This document shows positions 1-12,175 of a stretch of DNA of 64,000 nucleotides, in pieces. The DNA comes from Enchytraeus crypticus. Lineage: Eukaryota; Annelida; Clitellata; Enchytraeida; Enchytraeidae. The first letter of the stretch is position 1, and each line of letters begins with the position of its first letter. A program made the position numbers and the translations under genes. The notes beneath the pieces are model-generated. The model did no database searches and was not told the DNA's origin. It was given only the letters and a program-made list of their open reading frames with translations. The stretch lies in assembly GCA_905160935.1 (NCBI GenBank), contig CAJHZI010000382.1, forward strand, positions 1,495,001-1,559,000, given 5' to 3'.

Positions 1-541
1 ACAGTTACAGTAAAACAAGAAATAAACAATAAAATGCACACAGTAAAAATCATTACAATAGCAAAAAACTATCATATGTAACATAGGTTAAAAATCGCAA
101 TCTGAGAGATTTATCAGTGAGCAGAATTTACATGGAATGATCTAGCAAAAAGATGTGTGTTAAGACTTTTTAAAGCTATCAGGTTTATCAGAATGTCTTA
201 TAAAATATGGAAGTTCATTCCACAATTTGGTACCTTCTTCAGGAAACGACTTGTCACCATAAGAAACTATTAGGAACAGTGAGATATTATGTTACCTGTT
301 TGCAGAACTGGGCAGTGATTGACAGCACAACTGCAGCATTGTTAACTTATAACGTGCTGTATAATGTTACTATTATGTTACTTGATTGCAGCACTGGGCA
401 GTGATGGGAGTCACGTGTACGACAGATGGCGGCACTGAGGCTCTGCTATTATTTGATGAAGAGAAGTCAGTGACTAGCTACCAGTGTATGTGCCGTGGCG
501 TTGTTAACTTGAATTCTCCTAGGAGTCGATTCTGTATCATA
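1..541. other. Unassigned AT-rich stretch with a short direct repeat
   Basis: No gene is recognised. A 38-bp imperfect direct repeat ending in CTGGGCAGTGAT occurs at about 284-322 and again at 370-408, 86 bp apart. The two short open frames here have no recognisable motif and run into the minisatellite that follows. Confidence 0.5.
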
Positions 542-1165
542 CATTACTGGATCTGTCCACGTGTGTCTTAATCATTACTGGATCTGTCCACGTGTGTCTT
601 AATCATTACTGGATCTGTCCACGTGTGTCTTAATCATTACTGGATCTATAAACGTGTGTCTTAATCATGGCTGGATCTATACACGGGTGTCTTAATCATT
701 ACTGGATCTATAAACGTGTGTCTGAATCATTACTGGATCTGTCCACGTGTGTCTTAATCATTACTGGATCTGTCCACGTGTGTCTTAATCATTACTGGAT
801 CTGTCCACGTATGTCTTAATCATTACAGGATCTATACACGGGTGTCTTAATCTTTACTGGATCTATAAACGTGTGTCTTAATCATGGCTGGATTTATACA
901 CGGGTGTCTTAATCTTTACTGGATTTATAAGCGTGTGTCTTAATCATTGCTGGATCTGTCCACGTGTGCCTTAAACATTATTCGATCGGTCTACGTGTGT
1001 CTTAATTTTTACTGGATCTATACACGTGTGTTTTAATCATTCTTGGATCTATACACTTGTGTCTTAATCATTCCTGGATCTGTGCATGTGTGTCTTAAAT
1101 GTTATTGAATCTCCTTCAGAACTTAATGGTTACTGCTTCTGTCTCTGTTCGTATGTCTTAATTAT
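542..1165. repeat. 31-bp minisatellite with a CACGTG core
   Basis: About 20 head-to-tail copies of a 31-bp unit. Successive CATTACTGG blocks start at 542 and 573. Most units carry CTGTCCACGTGTGTCTTAAT, so the E-box hexamer CACGTG recurs every 31 bp. A second unit type replaces TGTCCACGTG by TATAAACGTG or TATACACGGG, giving a mixed pattern. Copies decay towards the right end. Confidence 0.95.
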
Positions 1166-2495
1166 ATTATTACTAGAGCCATCTTTTAGTAGCTGTCCTT
1201 GTCAAGATGTTATAATGATATATGATCCAGTCAATAACTCACGGGCTTGATTAGTAGGAGCCTACGATTTCAGTACCCACCTAAAAAATCTGTGTCAGAT
1301 CGGATGTAGGAGGAAAGGGTGAACTCTTTGCGACAATTATTAAGCATCCTCATTATAGATTTGATTTCCATTTGCTCAAATGAAAGCCTAATCTACTATT
1401 ATCCTTTTGACTATAATTAACGTTAAATTGTCTTTAAACACTTCACGTTTATAATAGGACTAAGAGTCCGTTCGTCTACAGTAACGTTTTTTGTCTGGTG
1501 TTCAGGACTCTTGAGTATCTCAACGCGTATACTAAGTATTCCAACTACGTGTGCCTTCCTCTACTCCAACAAGTAAACATTCTGCTGTTCTATAAATGAA
1601 TGGAATTAGATTTTCTATGAGATAAATGACTTGTGTATAACATCTAGTATTTGTTAATAGTAAAATGATGAAAGCGATATTGAAAATACATACATAAGTA
1701 CATATTAAATATATATCATTTTTAATCCAGAAAGAACACAAAATTAAAATTTTAAAACAAATGCTATATTGGCCTACTATATTTTTGAAAGATATACATG
1801 TGATGCCAATTACTTCGCCTTATAATGGTACTTTTGTTAGATTTAATTCAGTCTTTCATGTTAGACAATCATAATTAAGACATTGTTTGCTTTTTATATA
1901 GGCACGAATGTGATTATGACATAATTGCTTCACTCAATTCAATCTCGCTAAGTTACATTGTTAGACTTTTTCTACTTTACAGTTTTCCAATATTGTTGTA
2001 AATGTTTTTTCTAATTTGTGCAATACTTTCCAATTTTATAACTATTACGGCAAGTTTTTTGTTGCAGTGAACTATATTTTTTCTGTGTAAAGCTTAATAG
2101 TGTTAAGTTTATTTATGCAGGTTCTTTTTTAATTCCTTTTTCTGAGCTTTTCTGCTCATTTTATATCACTATTGCGATGCATTTATTCTTAGATATACTG
2201 TAAATATTGTAAAGCTTCTAAATATGTGTATGCCCAGAGACCAGTAAAATTTAAATTACCCAAAATACACTTTTGACCCTTTACTATAGTTTAATCTATC
2301 CTTATATAACTTGTTGCAACATTTGTGGGGTTGTGTGTCTTGCATCGGTATTGAATGATTAATTTTTACCTGCAAATAACGAGCCTTAAAATTATAAATA
2401 AATTCTATTAGCCTATTTGTCTCGTACGTCTCCTATATTTGAAGTTCAGTCAATGCTGAAATTGTCAGATATCAATTTTTACTATACTGTGTTCA
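1166..2495. other. AT-rich stretch, nothing recognised
   Basis: No coding exon, RNA gene or recognisable repeat copy was found. The short open frame at 1532-1741 on the minus strand is AT-driven and has no motif. Confidence 0.5.
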
Positions 2496-2508
2496 CTCTC
2501 TCTTTCTT

Positions 2509-2558
<50 letters not shown>

Positions 2559-3467
2559 TCTTTTATTACACTGTCCACTGGCAGGTCCATGGTATATAAC
2601 GCCTCCAAGCTTCTATGTCTTCCGCTTTCCTCTTCATGTCCACATATGAGTGTATCTTTAAATCATCTAACATTCCTAATCTCGGCCTGCCTCTGCCTCT
2701 ATTTCTTTCCATTCTGCCTTCTATGACCCCTTTTAGTAGACTTTCCCCCCTTAGAGTCTGTCCAATCCAACTCTTCCTCCTCGTTTTCATTACATTTATC
2801 AGCTATCTATCTGAACCAACTCTCTCCAGAACTTCTTCAGTTGTAATCTTTTGAGTCCAGCTAATCCGCTCCAGTGTTGTCCAAATCCACATTTCCGATG
2901 CCTCTAATTTCCTGATATTTCATAACATAACATAACGGCACACTGGGTCAGGAAGCACAGATGCTTGTTTAAGACCCATTTCCTTTTTCCTATTCATGGC
3001 TATTAGTAATCGTTGCCTTTTGATGGCGCATCAATTGCAGCCGGCGCGGATTTAAGAATAACCTTCCATCACCGTGGGTTTTTTCCTTCCTAAGCTTTTA
3101 CCAACACTCGGTCTTCCAATGTGGTTACCCACAAAGTACTAACCGAGATCGATGCAGCTTAACTTCGATAATTGACGCGCAACTAAACCAAGTGCGCTAA
3201 TCCCGCCGTCTATTTTCCGTCTGTAAGGTCCATGTTTCACATCCATATAATAGCGTGGTCCAAACTAAAGTTTTCACTATCTTTATCTTTGTGTCTTTCT
3301 TTAGACTTTTTGTTAACAGTTCTTTCCTAATACCAAAGGCCTCTTTTGCTTGTGCAATCCTACTGCTTAGTTCAGTCTCACATTTCCCATCATCGGCTAT
3401 AGTATGACCCAAATATTTGAAACTGTTCCAGTTGCGTACCATTTATTGTGATATTAACTTATTTATA
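2496..3467 (-). mobile_element. LINE 3' fragment with (GA)n tail, split by a 5S-derived SINE
   Basis: Read on the minus strand this is the C-terminal end of a LINE endonuclease-reverse transcriptase polyprotein. It shows FKYLGHTIADDGKCETE, then KIKIVKTLVWTTLLYGCETW, and later RGRGRPRLGMLDDLK before the terminal WRRYIPWTCQ. The 3' end has the family hairpin CTGCCAGTGG-type sequence followed by a long (GA)n tail, seen as (CT)n at 2496-2562. The coding part is interrupted between about 2918 and 3207 by a 5S-derived SINE: the LINE text breaks near CTAATTTCCTGATAT and resumes near CCGTCTGTAAGGTCC. Frameshifts show it is dead. The fragment is 5'-truncated near 3467. Confidence 0.9.
2918..3207 (-). 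mobile_element. 5S-rRNA-derived SINE nested in a LINE
   Basis: On the minus strand the head at about 3107-3180 resembles the 3' two thirds of 5S rRNA: CGAAGTTAAGC, then GGTTAGTAC, a block like TTTGTGGGTAACCAC, and TTGGAAGACCGAGTGTTG. That region holds the internal RNA polymerase III promoter of 5S genes. The body continues to a (TTATG)n-like 3' tail seen as AACATAACATAAC near 2922. This layout matches SINE3-type elements. It sits inside the LINE fragment, so it is the younger insertion. The same body and tail recur near 28.4 and 29.3-29.5 kb. Confidence 0.8.
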
Positions 3468-4268
3468 TACTGTGTTGTTTGTATATAAATTTAAACATAA
3501 TTGTCTACAAATAATATATAAGCAATTATTAACGGTTAACGATGCTGTAGTTAATAGTTCTTATTGTTTTAGATCGATAAATGAATATTTAGTTCCATTT
3601 TCATGTACTAACATACGTGTGAAGAGCTTGAATGTACGTGGTCCTAAACTATAGAATTATTTGACCTGGCCGAGCCTGTACGGAACTCTAATTCCTTTTC
3701 TGACTATAACTCACTCCATTAGTTTTTATATGTATTCAATATTGATTTTAGTTTGCTTTAATTTTTGTAATCTTAAGTAGGTTATCTTTTTGTAATTTTT
3801 GTAATCTTAAGTAGGTTATCTTTTGCCTTAACTTGATTTTGTCTATTTTTATTTGTAAGTTACCTTCCGTTTTGGTCTCTATTTAACAGTATTATGTAGC
3901 ATAGAAGATAATTAGTAAAGGAATTTGTTACTCTTAGCTGCTATTACTGACTGTATTACCCTACAGAGCTTAGGCTCTTTTGTGGTAGCCTTCTTCTTGC
4001 TCATTGTTGATTTGAAGTATGTTTGTATTTTCTGTTGTTACGGTAAACAAAATAGTTTGAAGATTCAAAAAATATAGTATGTTCATTGGATATTTTTGCT
4101 AATGTATTTTCTATATTAATTGCGGTTATAGAATACAGTGCATTAATTTTTGTGTTTGCTATGCTTTTGCTATGTATTGCCTTAATTATTCCTGTAGTGC
4201 AATTGTGTCGCGGTGATATTAAAGAACTTATGTAGCTTGTGTTCGGTGACTCTAGTGAAGTATAAAGA
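3468..4268. other. AT-rich stretch with a 34-bp tandem pair
   Basis: Nothing coding is recognised. A 34-bp unit starting ATTTTTGTAATCTTAAGTAG is present twice in tandem at 3761-3824. Confidence 0.6.
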
Positions 4269-5039
4269 GTGTGGTCATAGAGGATGTGATCATAGAGGAT
4301 GTGATCATAGAGGTGTGGTCATAGAGGATGTGATCATAGAGGATGTGATCATAGAGGATGTGATCATAGAGAGTGTGATCATAGAGGATGTGATCATAGA
4401 GGATGTGATCATAGAGGATGTGATCATAGAGAGTGTGATCATAGAGGATGTGATCATAGAGGTGTGGTCATAGAGGATGTGATCATAGAGAATGTGATCA
4501 TAGAGGATGTGATCATAGAGGATGTGATCATAGAGAGTGTGATCATAGAGAGTGTGATCATAGAGGTGTGGTCATAGAGGATGTGATCATAGAGGTGTGA
4601 TCATAGAGGATGGGATCATAGAGGATGTGATCATAGAGGATGTGATCATAGAGAGTGTTTTCATAGAGGATGTGATCATAGAGGTGTGGTCATAGAGAGT
4701 GTGGTCATAGAGGTGTGATCATAGAGGATGTGATCTTAGAAGATGTGATCATAGAGGATGTGGTCATAGAGGATGTGATCATGGAGGATGTGATCATAGA
4801 GGATGTGATCATAGATAGAGGATGTGATCATAGAGGATGTGATCATAGAGGATGTGGACATAGAGGATGTGGACATAGAGGATGTGATCATAGAGGATGT
4901 GGACATAGAGGATGTGATCATAGAGGATGTGGACATAGAGGATGTGATCGTAGAGGATGTGATCATAGAGGATGTGGACATAGATGATGTGGTCATAGAG
5001 GATGTGGTCATAGAGATTTTGGTCATAGGTGGTTTGGTC
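4269..5039. repeat. 15-bp minisatellite, about 50 copies
   Basis: Head-to-tail copies of a 15-bp unit GATCATAGAGGATGT with scattered 12-14 bp variants. The palindrome TGATCA recurs in most units. From about 4855 onward many units read GGACATAGA instead of GATCATAGA, so one end has a distinct variant. Because 15 is a multiple of three, frames stay open on both strands; the predicted peptides (repeats of IEDVI or RGCDH) are by-products, not genes. Confidence 0.97.
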
Positions 5040-5537
5040 ACGGCCCATTTAAGTCGAGGAAAGGGCGCATCATTTCGAAAGCATTTCAATATCGAACATT
5101 TAGTCCAGCAATAGTATTTTTCAGAATCAGTATTTAAAGTACAAAATAAAAGTGTAAAAGTTCTTTGTATACACTGCTGTTGTAAATATATTTTCTACGA
5201 TTCATATTTACACAGAACTGATTTGATTTATATTCATTTTTAAATGCTGCTCTTTATCGGTTGAAAGTGTAATTAAGTCTGCCTCTAGTGAGTCTATTGC
5301 GCAATTGGAGTTTATCTGCATAGAGATTTACATGTAACTTCAGCCTGCTTTAGCGCTGTTGACAAATTCGCTGACGCCGTAGTCGTCGATTGTGTACGTA
5401 TCCCGGGCTTTGTCACTGCGCCGGTTTTCTTTCTGATTATTTACTTTATGTTGAAAAGTATTTAACAATTATAATGCACATTGATATGCAATACGTGTAG
5501 TATGCAGGATTTGAAAGGATAGCATATTGTCCTATTA

Positions 5538-5538
<1 letters not shown>
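5040..5538. other. Unassigned stretch
   Basis: No gene or repeat is recognised. The segment at 5365-5435 is locally CpG-richer than its surroundings but has no motif I can name. Confidence 0.4.
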
Positions 5539-5568
<30 letters not shown>

Positions 5569-5690
5569 TTTAGTGTACTGCCTACTGGCAGGTCCATGGT
5601 ACACAACGCTTCCACTCATCTCTAATTTTCCTCTTCATGTCCACATACGAGTTGATCTTTAAATCATCTATAACATTCCTTTTGATATGC
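5539..5690 (-). mobile_element. LINE 3' end fragment with (GA)n tail
   Basis: The (CT)n run at 5539-5570 is followed by the family tail TACTGCCTACTGGCAGGTCC and a short piece of the LINE coding end (minus strand). It is strongly 5'-truncated. The sequence after about 5690 is no longer recognisable as this LINE. Confidence 0.85.
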
Positions 5691-7798
5691 CATTATTCTT
5701 GGGGGGATTCTGCTTATGACGAGGTGGGCCCACTATGCCTTCCATGCCTTCCTCAGCTTCGACTTCGACTAACATTTACTGGGCAGGGGCGTCATTCTCT
5801 GATAAAACAATCCTGCTTACACATGTCTATTATGTTTCTCATAGTAGGCCTTTATGGCATTAAATATACTCAATTTGTGGACATTATTTGTGAGGCGGAA
5901 TATAGCGCACTCAGGTTAGCTGCGCGTAAATTGAAAGATGATCACTACAAAAATAGCAAACAAGAAAGGAAACTTTGTAAATACATGCGGTGTGGTATGC
6001 GTGTAACTATATGAACAACAAAGTTATGCTTTTAAAACTTTAATTCATAATTAAGCATTCGACATGCCAATTATTGAAAATTGAAGCAATAGTAATTATT
6101 GCAGTTTATTATGACTAATGACTCTTCGATAGTGGATATTTTGTTACGAGTAAATATTTTATTATTCAAGAATATTTGTGTTATATTATGCGTATACTAA
6201 TAGTGTATACAAATAAAGGACTGCTATTGGTCCATTATTAATTTCTTCGACTGCTATCAAGAGGTCCGCGGTTACAAATTTGGTCTCATCCTTGACTGAT
6301 GCCTTCACGTCCGCGATAAAACGGATTTTATATTTTTATTTACCTTGTACAATGTCCATTAAAGTCTGCTTTAAATGTTGAGATATATTAGGGTGCATAC
6401 TGTGCTATTTTGCAGGATTGTTATAGTTATTATGGTGTAAAACGTTTATTGTTGATGATATAGAATGAAATACTTTTAGTATTTGTGTGATATTTCTTAA
6501 GCTGGCGGTTGTTTATTATTTACTGATGAAATGTTTGTAGTTATGACATGTATAACGTTGAAATAACATCCATGGAGAATAATCTTTAGATATATTATAT
6601 CTATTTACTGGTCTGTGTGTGTATTTAAATATAATATAACAAAACCAAAATGTAACTATTATCATTTATTTTATTTTATGTATTATTATTATTGGAAAGA
6701 CTCCCATCATTTGATAAGGAAATCTAAACCTCAAAAAACAGAAGATTTGAGAGAGAGAAGGACTCCATTCAATTAAACTAATTTAAGATCAGACATCTAG
6801 TATATAGCATTATGCAAAATGAATATGGTGACGTTGCGTTCCTGGATGTAGAGGGTCTTTGCCGTGAGATTGATTGAATATTATATAGACCCTAACAGGG
6901 ACCTTGATGCAGCTTTTCTGTTGCGAGATTACTCGTTCTGTTGGGCCCATTACAGTCCAGATGTCTATAGAACTTTACCCAGCAGCAACCTCCTCTCTAT
7001 TGCAAACTTTTATCAATCGTTTGGTAAAAATCTGTCCGTTTCAAAGAGAAAAAACAAAGTGACTTGACATTGATTTGGTCATTTCAAATGTACAAAACTA
7101 TTTACTTCAGGGAATTTCGTCCCCTAACCTCCACCATGGACTTTACTCCTAGAACCCATTGGGGGCTATGCCCCGGACCCTCGTGTAAAGCATTAATTTC
7201 TCTTTCAAAACGTCTTTAACAAGGAGCGATCACTAACTATCGAATTTTAGAAAGTTAAATTAGAAATTTAGAAATCTTAAAATTTAGAAATTTTTTATTT
7301 CGCATTTTAGCTCCACCACTTCTTTTTACAACTATAACACTTGTCACTTTGATCAAACGCTGAATGATTTTTACATCCAGGTAACATTTTTAGAGATATT
7401 ATATAAATAACAATATAGGCTCTGATAATTATAACGTGTGCTTCCTCTCGCAAGGATAATATCAGAGACGTCTCTTTAGTGCTAGTCACTTTAATTCGAT
7501 TTTACTATGATATTGAATGGACTAAATAAATTTAACTTATTTTTTCTTGCAATTAACGTTTATTCTAGGAAAGCATTGTAATGACGAAATCTTTAATAGG
7601 CCTACTAGACAAATTTTGCGTTCTCAATACAAATAACTCCGCAGCCTTACGTTCTCAATGCAAATAACTCCCAAAGCCATCATGTTGAATGTAACATCTT
7701 ATCGCATTCTACAATGAATGGTTCGAATCGTGGCCGGAGAAAATCATAGAGAGGGAAGAGAGAGCGGGACAGAGAGAGTAGATAAGGAGAGAGAGGAG

Positions 7799-7832
<34 letters not shown>

Positions 7833-8300
7833 CATGTGTCTTGTGTGTGTCTGTATAAAGTTGCGTACATTACCTACAGAGTAGGTCTACTTTGAAAGTG
7901 GTTATCAAAACGTTTCATCAGTAGTTTGGTTGAATCACTTCTGCATCATCTGCGGAGAACTAATTCATAATTTGAAATTCGGTAATTCGTAATAAATAAA
8001 TGAAGTGAGGTCCAAATGTATGAAGCTTTATTAGACTCCGAACAAGCATCATGAGATAATCTTCTTCTTCTTTGCGTATGTCTCACTTGTTCAACCATCG
8101 TGTAGACATCACTTGACTGTTGACTGTGTTACGAGTTACTGCTGAAACGAGTACGGTCGAGATTTAAATCAGCTGTGAAATTTGGGCGACTGGTAGGTTT
8201 TATTCGCCGGAAATATTCATGTTTGTGAGATGAAATATTTCGGCTAAGCACGTCCTGAATTATATACGTAGAACCTATATGCTCACTTAGAGTGAGTTAA
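5691..8300. other. AT-rich stretch; (GA)n at 7750-7830
   Basis: No coding exon is supported. A purine run rich in GAGAG spans 7750-7830. A short imperfect direct repeat with CAAATAACTCC lies at about 7619-7675. Open frames at 5637-6014 and 6864-7067 on the plus strand show no family motif and no splice or start context that would support them. Confidence 0.5.
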
Positions 8301-8304
8301 GTTG

Positions 8305-8381
8305 TAACTGACCTGGGCTTTGACCTCAGGCCTTTTGCTTCCGAGGCGAATACTCTAACCGTTTTGCTATATCCCCTCCGC
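8305..8381 (-). mobile_element. tRNA-headed SINE fragment
   Basis: On the minus strand the order is GATATAGCAAAACGGTTAGA, then CGCCTCGGAAGC, then GAGGTCAAAGCCCAGG. This resembles A-box and B-box regions of a tRNA gene, but it lacks a foldable tRNA body. A related copy occurs at 56490-56600. Confidence 0.6.
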
Positions 8382-8862
8382 CATATCAGATAATTCCTAA
8401 CATTTACTCAAGAAAAGATTGACGTTGCTACTGACCAAAGATTTTTATCGGTTGAAGATTGAATTGAGACAATCCTGCGGGAAATGAATCCGGTGCAAGC
8501 CATAAGCAACTGTCCGGTCATTACTCAAGGAGCAAGTTGAGCATGAAGAGTCGTTAGATAATCACAAGATCAATGGATCGGGTCACTTTGCTTCCTCTAT
8601 CTCTTGCATTGTATGTTAATGCTAAACTATTTACAGTGGATCATCCGCGCTGATCAACAGAAGTTCTGCTTGTCTGACATACTTATACGTTATATGAGGA
8701 ACAACAAGAAATATAAATACGGATTTTATATTCATCTGTTTGAAGATAACAAAAATGTTGAGCGTTTAGCGCTACACACAGTATATACGTGTATGTAATC
8801 GTATCTTACTTATGATATAAAGTAACACAAAAATACTGAGTCATAAAGCTTTAAATACTTGT
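8382..8862. other. Unassigned stretch
   Basis: Nothing recognised. The short open frame at 8604-8798 has no motif. Confidence 0.4.
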
Positions 8863-8945
8863 TTCTCTCTTAGTGCACTGCCTACTGGCAGACCCATGGT
8901 ATATAACGACTCCACCCTTCTCTGTCTTCCTCTTTACTCTTTATA
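8863..8945 (-). mobile_element. LINE 3' tail fragment
   Basis: Contains the family 3' end GTGCACTGCCTACTGGCAGA and adjoining coding-end sequence with only a short CT run. It is about 80 bp of an extremely truncated copy. Confidence 0.8.
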
Positions 8946-9021
8946 TCCAATCAAATAACCAACTAAATATTAATATGAAATTTCGAATGTCACACATTTT
9001 TGTCACATTAATCGCCACTGG

Positions 9022-9150
9022 CTGGAGCCAGTAACGATGTCAGTAAGATACTCGACCGCGGATCAGTATATGCGGGGTTCAAATCCTGGGCTCGCCCGTC
9101 ACTGATATAGCTTTCGAGAGAGGAAACTGACGTTAACATTTGCTTTTTAC
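9022..9150 (+). mobile_element. SINE-A, tRNA-derived
   Basis: Starts GGAGCCAGTAACGATG, passes ACTCGACCGCGGATCAG and a B-box-like GGGTTCAAATCC, then CGTCACTGATAT and the 3' end GAGGAAACTGACGTTAAC. Six or more copies of the same order occur in the window (19.4, 19.7, 38.9, 45.9, 54.5 kb), which defines the family. The B-box points to RNA polymerase III transcription in the active source element. Confidence 0.85.
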
Positions 9151-9321
9151 TATTAGATATAATACATAACTAATAGGCTACTATTAATATACTAGCAATT
9201 ACTGCATAAAAAATAATGAAGGTTTTTCATATCGAGAGAATTAGATTAGACTAGCAAAGCAATTAATTCTATTGGGCATGCATTTAGGGATCTATACGAA
9301 AAATTTATCACCTAAATAATT

Positions 9322-9520
9322 CTCTCTCTCTAGTTCTCTGCCAAGCGGCAGGTACAAGGTACATATTACTCGCTTCTTTTCACACTCCATAAAGAGGACA
9401 CCATCGACTAATGATTTAATCCCTTCACAAATGGCTATGCCTTGTCCACACCTTAATGTAACCTATAGCTTGGGAATAACATGTCTGCTGAGATGGTTTT
9501 CCATTGCCTTTGTAAATAAT
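9322..9520 (-). mobile_element. SINE-B with hairpin and (GA)n tail
   Basis: Read on the minus strand it ends in CCTGCCGCTTGGCAGAG followed by (GA)n. The 3' hairpin CTGCC/GGCAG is the same design as in the LINE family here. The body includes CACACTCCATAAAGAGGACA and GCTTGGGAATAACATGTC on the plus strand, which recur in other copies at 21.1, 31.2, 47.3, 58.1 and 59.6 kb. Confidence 0.75.
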
Positions 9521-10685
9521 TAAGAACTAGTATTATTTGTGTACTAGCTGTTGATTATCAACAGATATTTAGCTTGTGTCATCCCGCGAGCTGTTAACAA
9601 ATTCACTTATACTGGCATTTACTAACTTTTCCTTGATCAGTTGATAGTTTAATCCTCTGTTGTTGGTAAACTATTGTTCTGAATTTTTTGGTATTCACTA
9701 AGAATTGTTGCGTGGTTATTAACTACAAGGTCAACCGCCAAAATTATGTCGGTCAGCCAATCACAGCGCTGTCCTTTAAGCTGATCGACCAATCAGCTTA
9801 CTTCGTAAACAAAGTCAGAATATTATTTCGTAATCAGCGATATAGCATGTCAACTTTTTTTTTTTTAAACGCCAGAAAACAGGTGCACAGAGCTTTGCAT
9901 TACTTTGCACATCGATTCAAGCTTGCAGAATATCAAATTGTGACGAATCAGTAGTTTACGCAACTTCTGATGTTTAAACACTTGATTATCTCACTAGTAA
10001 CTACGACCATTAGTGAGTTAGTTCTATGTTTAAGTTCAGTTGATCATTTAAATACCTGAACATGTATTTTGACTTTTATCATACACATTTCGTTGCCTTC
10101 CTTCGGTCCTTAATTTACTTAATCGGTGATGACTTTTAAATATATCTAAATACTCATGGACTGGTTACCCGAGAAAAATCTTTTATTCAATCACGAAGTT
10201 CTTAGTCAATTTAACAACATGGATAATTTTCATCATCTCTAACATATTGAGACTAAGGTGATCTTTAGGTTATTATCAATCCGTTTTGATTGCGATCGTA
10301 AATTACAAATATCAATTTTTGGATAGAATCCCAATCTCAATATTGTTGATATTTTTCGCATTTTGTTCATTCAATTTTGATTTTCGTTTCAAACATCATT
10401 CTCATTTTGGATTTTTATAAGTGTATGTAAAATAGTATGATTCGTTCATCAAAGTCATTAAGCGTTCACTTAGGTACTTTGATATAACATGACTCCTACT
10501 TAAACATGCTGGAGCATTAACGCAAATTTCAGCCTACCAATAAAATATGTTTTATCTCATTTCATTTTTACAGAACCTGCATAGGTCTAGTCTAACCGGA
10601 ATACGACGCCGAGACATCTTCATTTTACCTAGACCAATCAATTTACTCTGATGTCCACTGGTGTAGTTTACTTTTCCTTCAAACG
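9521..10685. other. Downstream flank of the last exon candidate
   Basis: No gene or repeat family is recognised. An AATAAA hexamer on the minus strand near 10182-10187 could be a polyadenylation signal for the exon ending at 10686, about 500 bp downstream of the stop. This is only a candidate. Confidence 0.35.
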
Positions 10686-10892
10686 TCATATTTCTATGTC
10701 ATTTATCACATTACAGAATGTGAAAGAGGGTTGTAAATGATGTCGAGAATTTGTAGTTGTCGACAATTTTGTGGTCTGCTCTCTAGTGCTTGCTGATCTC
10801 GTGATGGGTTTAAAACCGTAATCATGTGTTATATCTGCCAATTCAGTCGATTTACTACACAGTAGTCGTTTGCGTGTACTTCTTGAAAGAGC
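10686..10892 (-). CDS. Candidate terminal coding exon of the minus-strand gene
   Basis: A good acceptor (GATATTACTGTTTCAG) precedes an open frame of 68 codons that enters in phase 0 and ends in TGA. The peptide begins ALSRSTRKRLLCSKSTELAD and is basic and Ser/Thr-rich; no domain is recognised. The nearest upstream coding exon on this strand (17428-17961) leaves in phase 0, so the two can be joined without a frame break. This would make it the C-terminal end of the KIAA0513-like gene or of a separate gene that begins further upstream. Conservation in a relative or a spliced read is not available to me, so the assignment rests on splice site, phase and strand. Confidence 0.5.
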   Translation of the reverse strand, partial: ALSRSTRKRLLCSKSTELADITHDYGFKPITRSASTREQTTKLSTTTNSRHHLQPSFTFCNVINDIEI

Positions 10893-11878
10893 CTGAAACA
10901 GTAATATCAACCCGTGATTCAGTAATTCTTATTATCTGTTGTTTAATATTTTAAGCATAAATTTAAGCTTACATATGCACTAACTACAGTTGCATCAATA
11001 ATATGCAAATTACATAGTAATTTTAGCTTTGCAATCAGATTAATAAGTTTATTTGATTCAAGTTACTTAGTGATTAACTTTAGACACTTAGTTACGTATA
11101 AGTTGCTTAGTAATATAATTTACTTTTTGGCTATTGGCAATTCCTAGTTTCATATATAATGTGAAACTATGAACGTGACACATATAAATGTTTCACATAT
11201 AATGTGACACTTTTCTTGTTTAACGGATACGTTGAAAGGTCAGTTTCTTACAATCATTCGTGCTGTCTTTCGGCAATGCATTACCAATTTTGAATGCTAT
11301 TAATATCTTACCCGCAGAACTCTATTTGTTCTTTCAGAGAAGAAAACACGTTAATTGGGAATGTGAATGTGAATGTCAAACTGGAATATAGGACTAAAAA
11401 ACTGAAGTATATATTCTTACACTTCTAGTAATTTATTAAACCAAGTTAAAATTACATTATAACACAAAATGTGCACGATTAAGAACTAAAGTAGGCTAAT
11501 TAATAATAATATGAGAATTAAAGAATATTTTAAGATATTAAGAAAAGAAGTCAAATAAATAGTATATGCTAGATTAAACTTTAAAAAATTTAAACTTTAA
11601 TAGAAGTTCAGAATAAGCTTCAAAAATTCAACTCCTACACAATTCAGTGTTTCATTAGCTATCTTTATATCAACGCCACCGGGTCAAGATTCCCTAATAC
11701 CCTCGAGTTTGAAAATATATTTATTGTGGTTGCCACTTCTACACCACGTACTTCTAACAAAAATACGCAACTCATGGATACTTACAATTAATTTAATATC
11801 TCTAAACAAGGTTAATATTAGCTCCTTTCCTTTTTACCACAGGGGTTCAAATAACTGGGAAATTTTTTCATACTTGAA
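10893..11878. other. Intron or intergenic, nothing recognised
   Basis: AT-rich sequence between the exon candidate at 10.7 kb and a SINE. No coding or repeat features are supported. Confidence 0.4.
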
Positions 11879-12175
11879 TAATCATCCTCATCATCATCAT
11901 CATCAGCCATTGAATCCCAATTTAATCAGGGTCGGGATGCGAATAGACCTTCAACACTCCCCTCTGTCCCATATGATATCATTAGCCAATCCAATTTAAT
12001 CTCTTCTATTTGTTTTGTAAAATTTTGCAACAATTTCTGGAGTCTAGGCGCTCACCAACCAAGTGCTCTTTCTGACTTAGGTTTGGATCTTAGTACTTTA
12101 ATCGCCTTCTACAACGCGTGCAGTCTCCTCTGGGTCTATTCATTAAAAAATCCCGGACACAACATGGGGTTTTAG
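11879..12175 (-). mobile_element. SINE-C with (GAT)n tail
   Basis: The tail shows as ATCATCATCATC at 11889-11905. On the minus strand the element carries the core GCGTTGTAGAAGGCGA and then GGTTGGTGAGCGCCTAG. The same order appears at 18.8-19.0, 50.4-50.7 and 54.9-55.05 kb. The core is shared with SINE-B, but the tail differs. Confidence 0.75.

Noticed and set aside
542..1165. CRISPR array
   Set aside because: Units are directly adjacent with no unique spacers; this is a minisatellite in a eukaryotic genome.
4213..5114. Several open frames with repeats of IEDVI, RGCDH or TSSM on both strands
   Set aside because: They are translations of the 15-bp minisatellite, whose period is a multiple of three; open in several frames at once.
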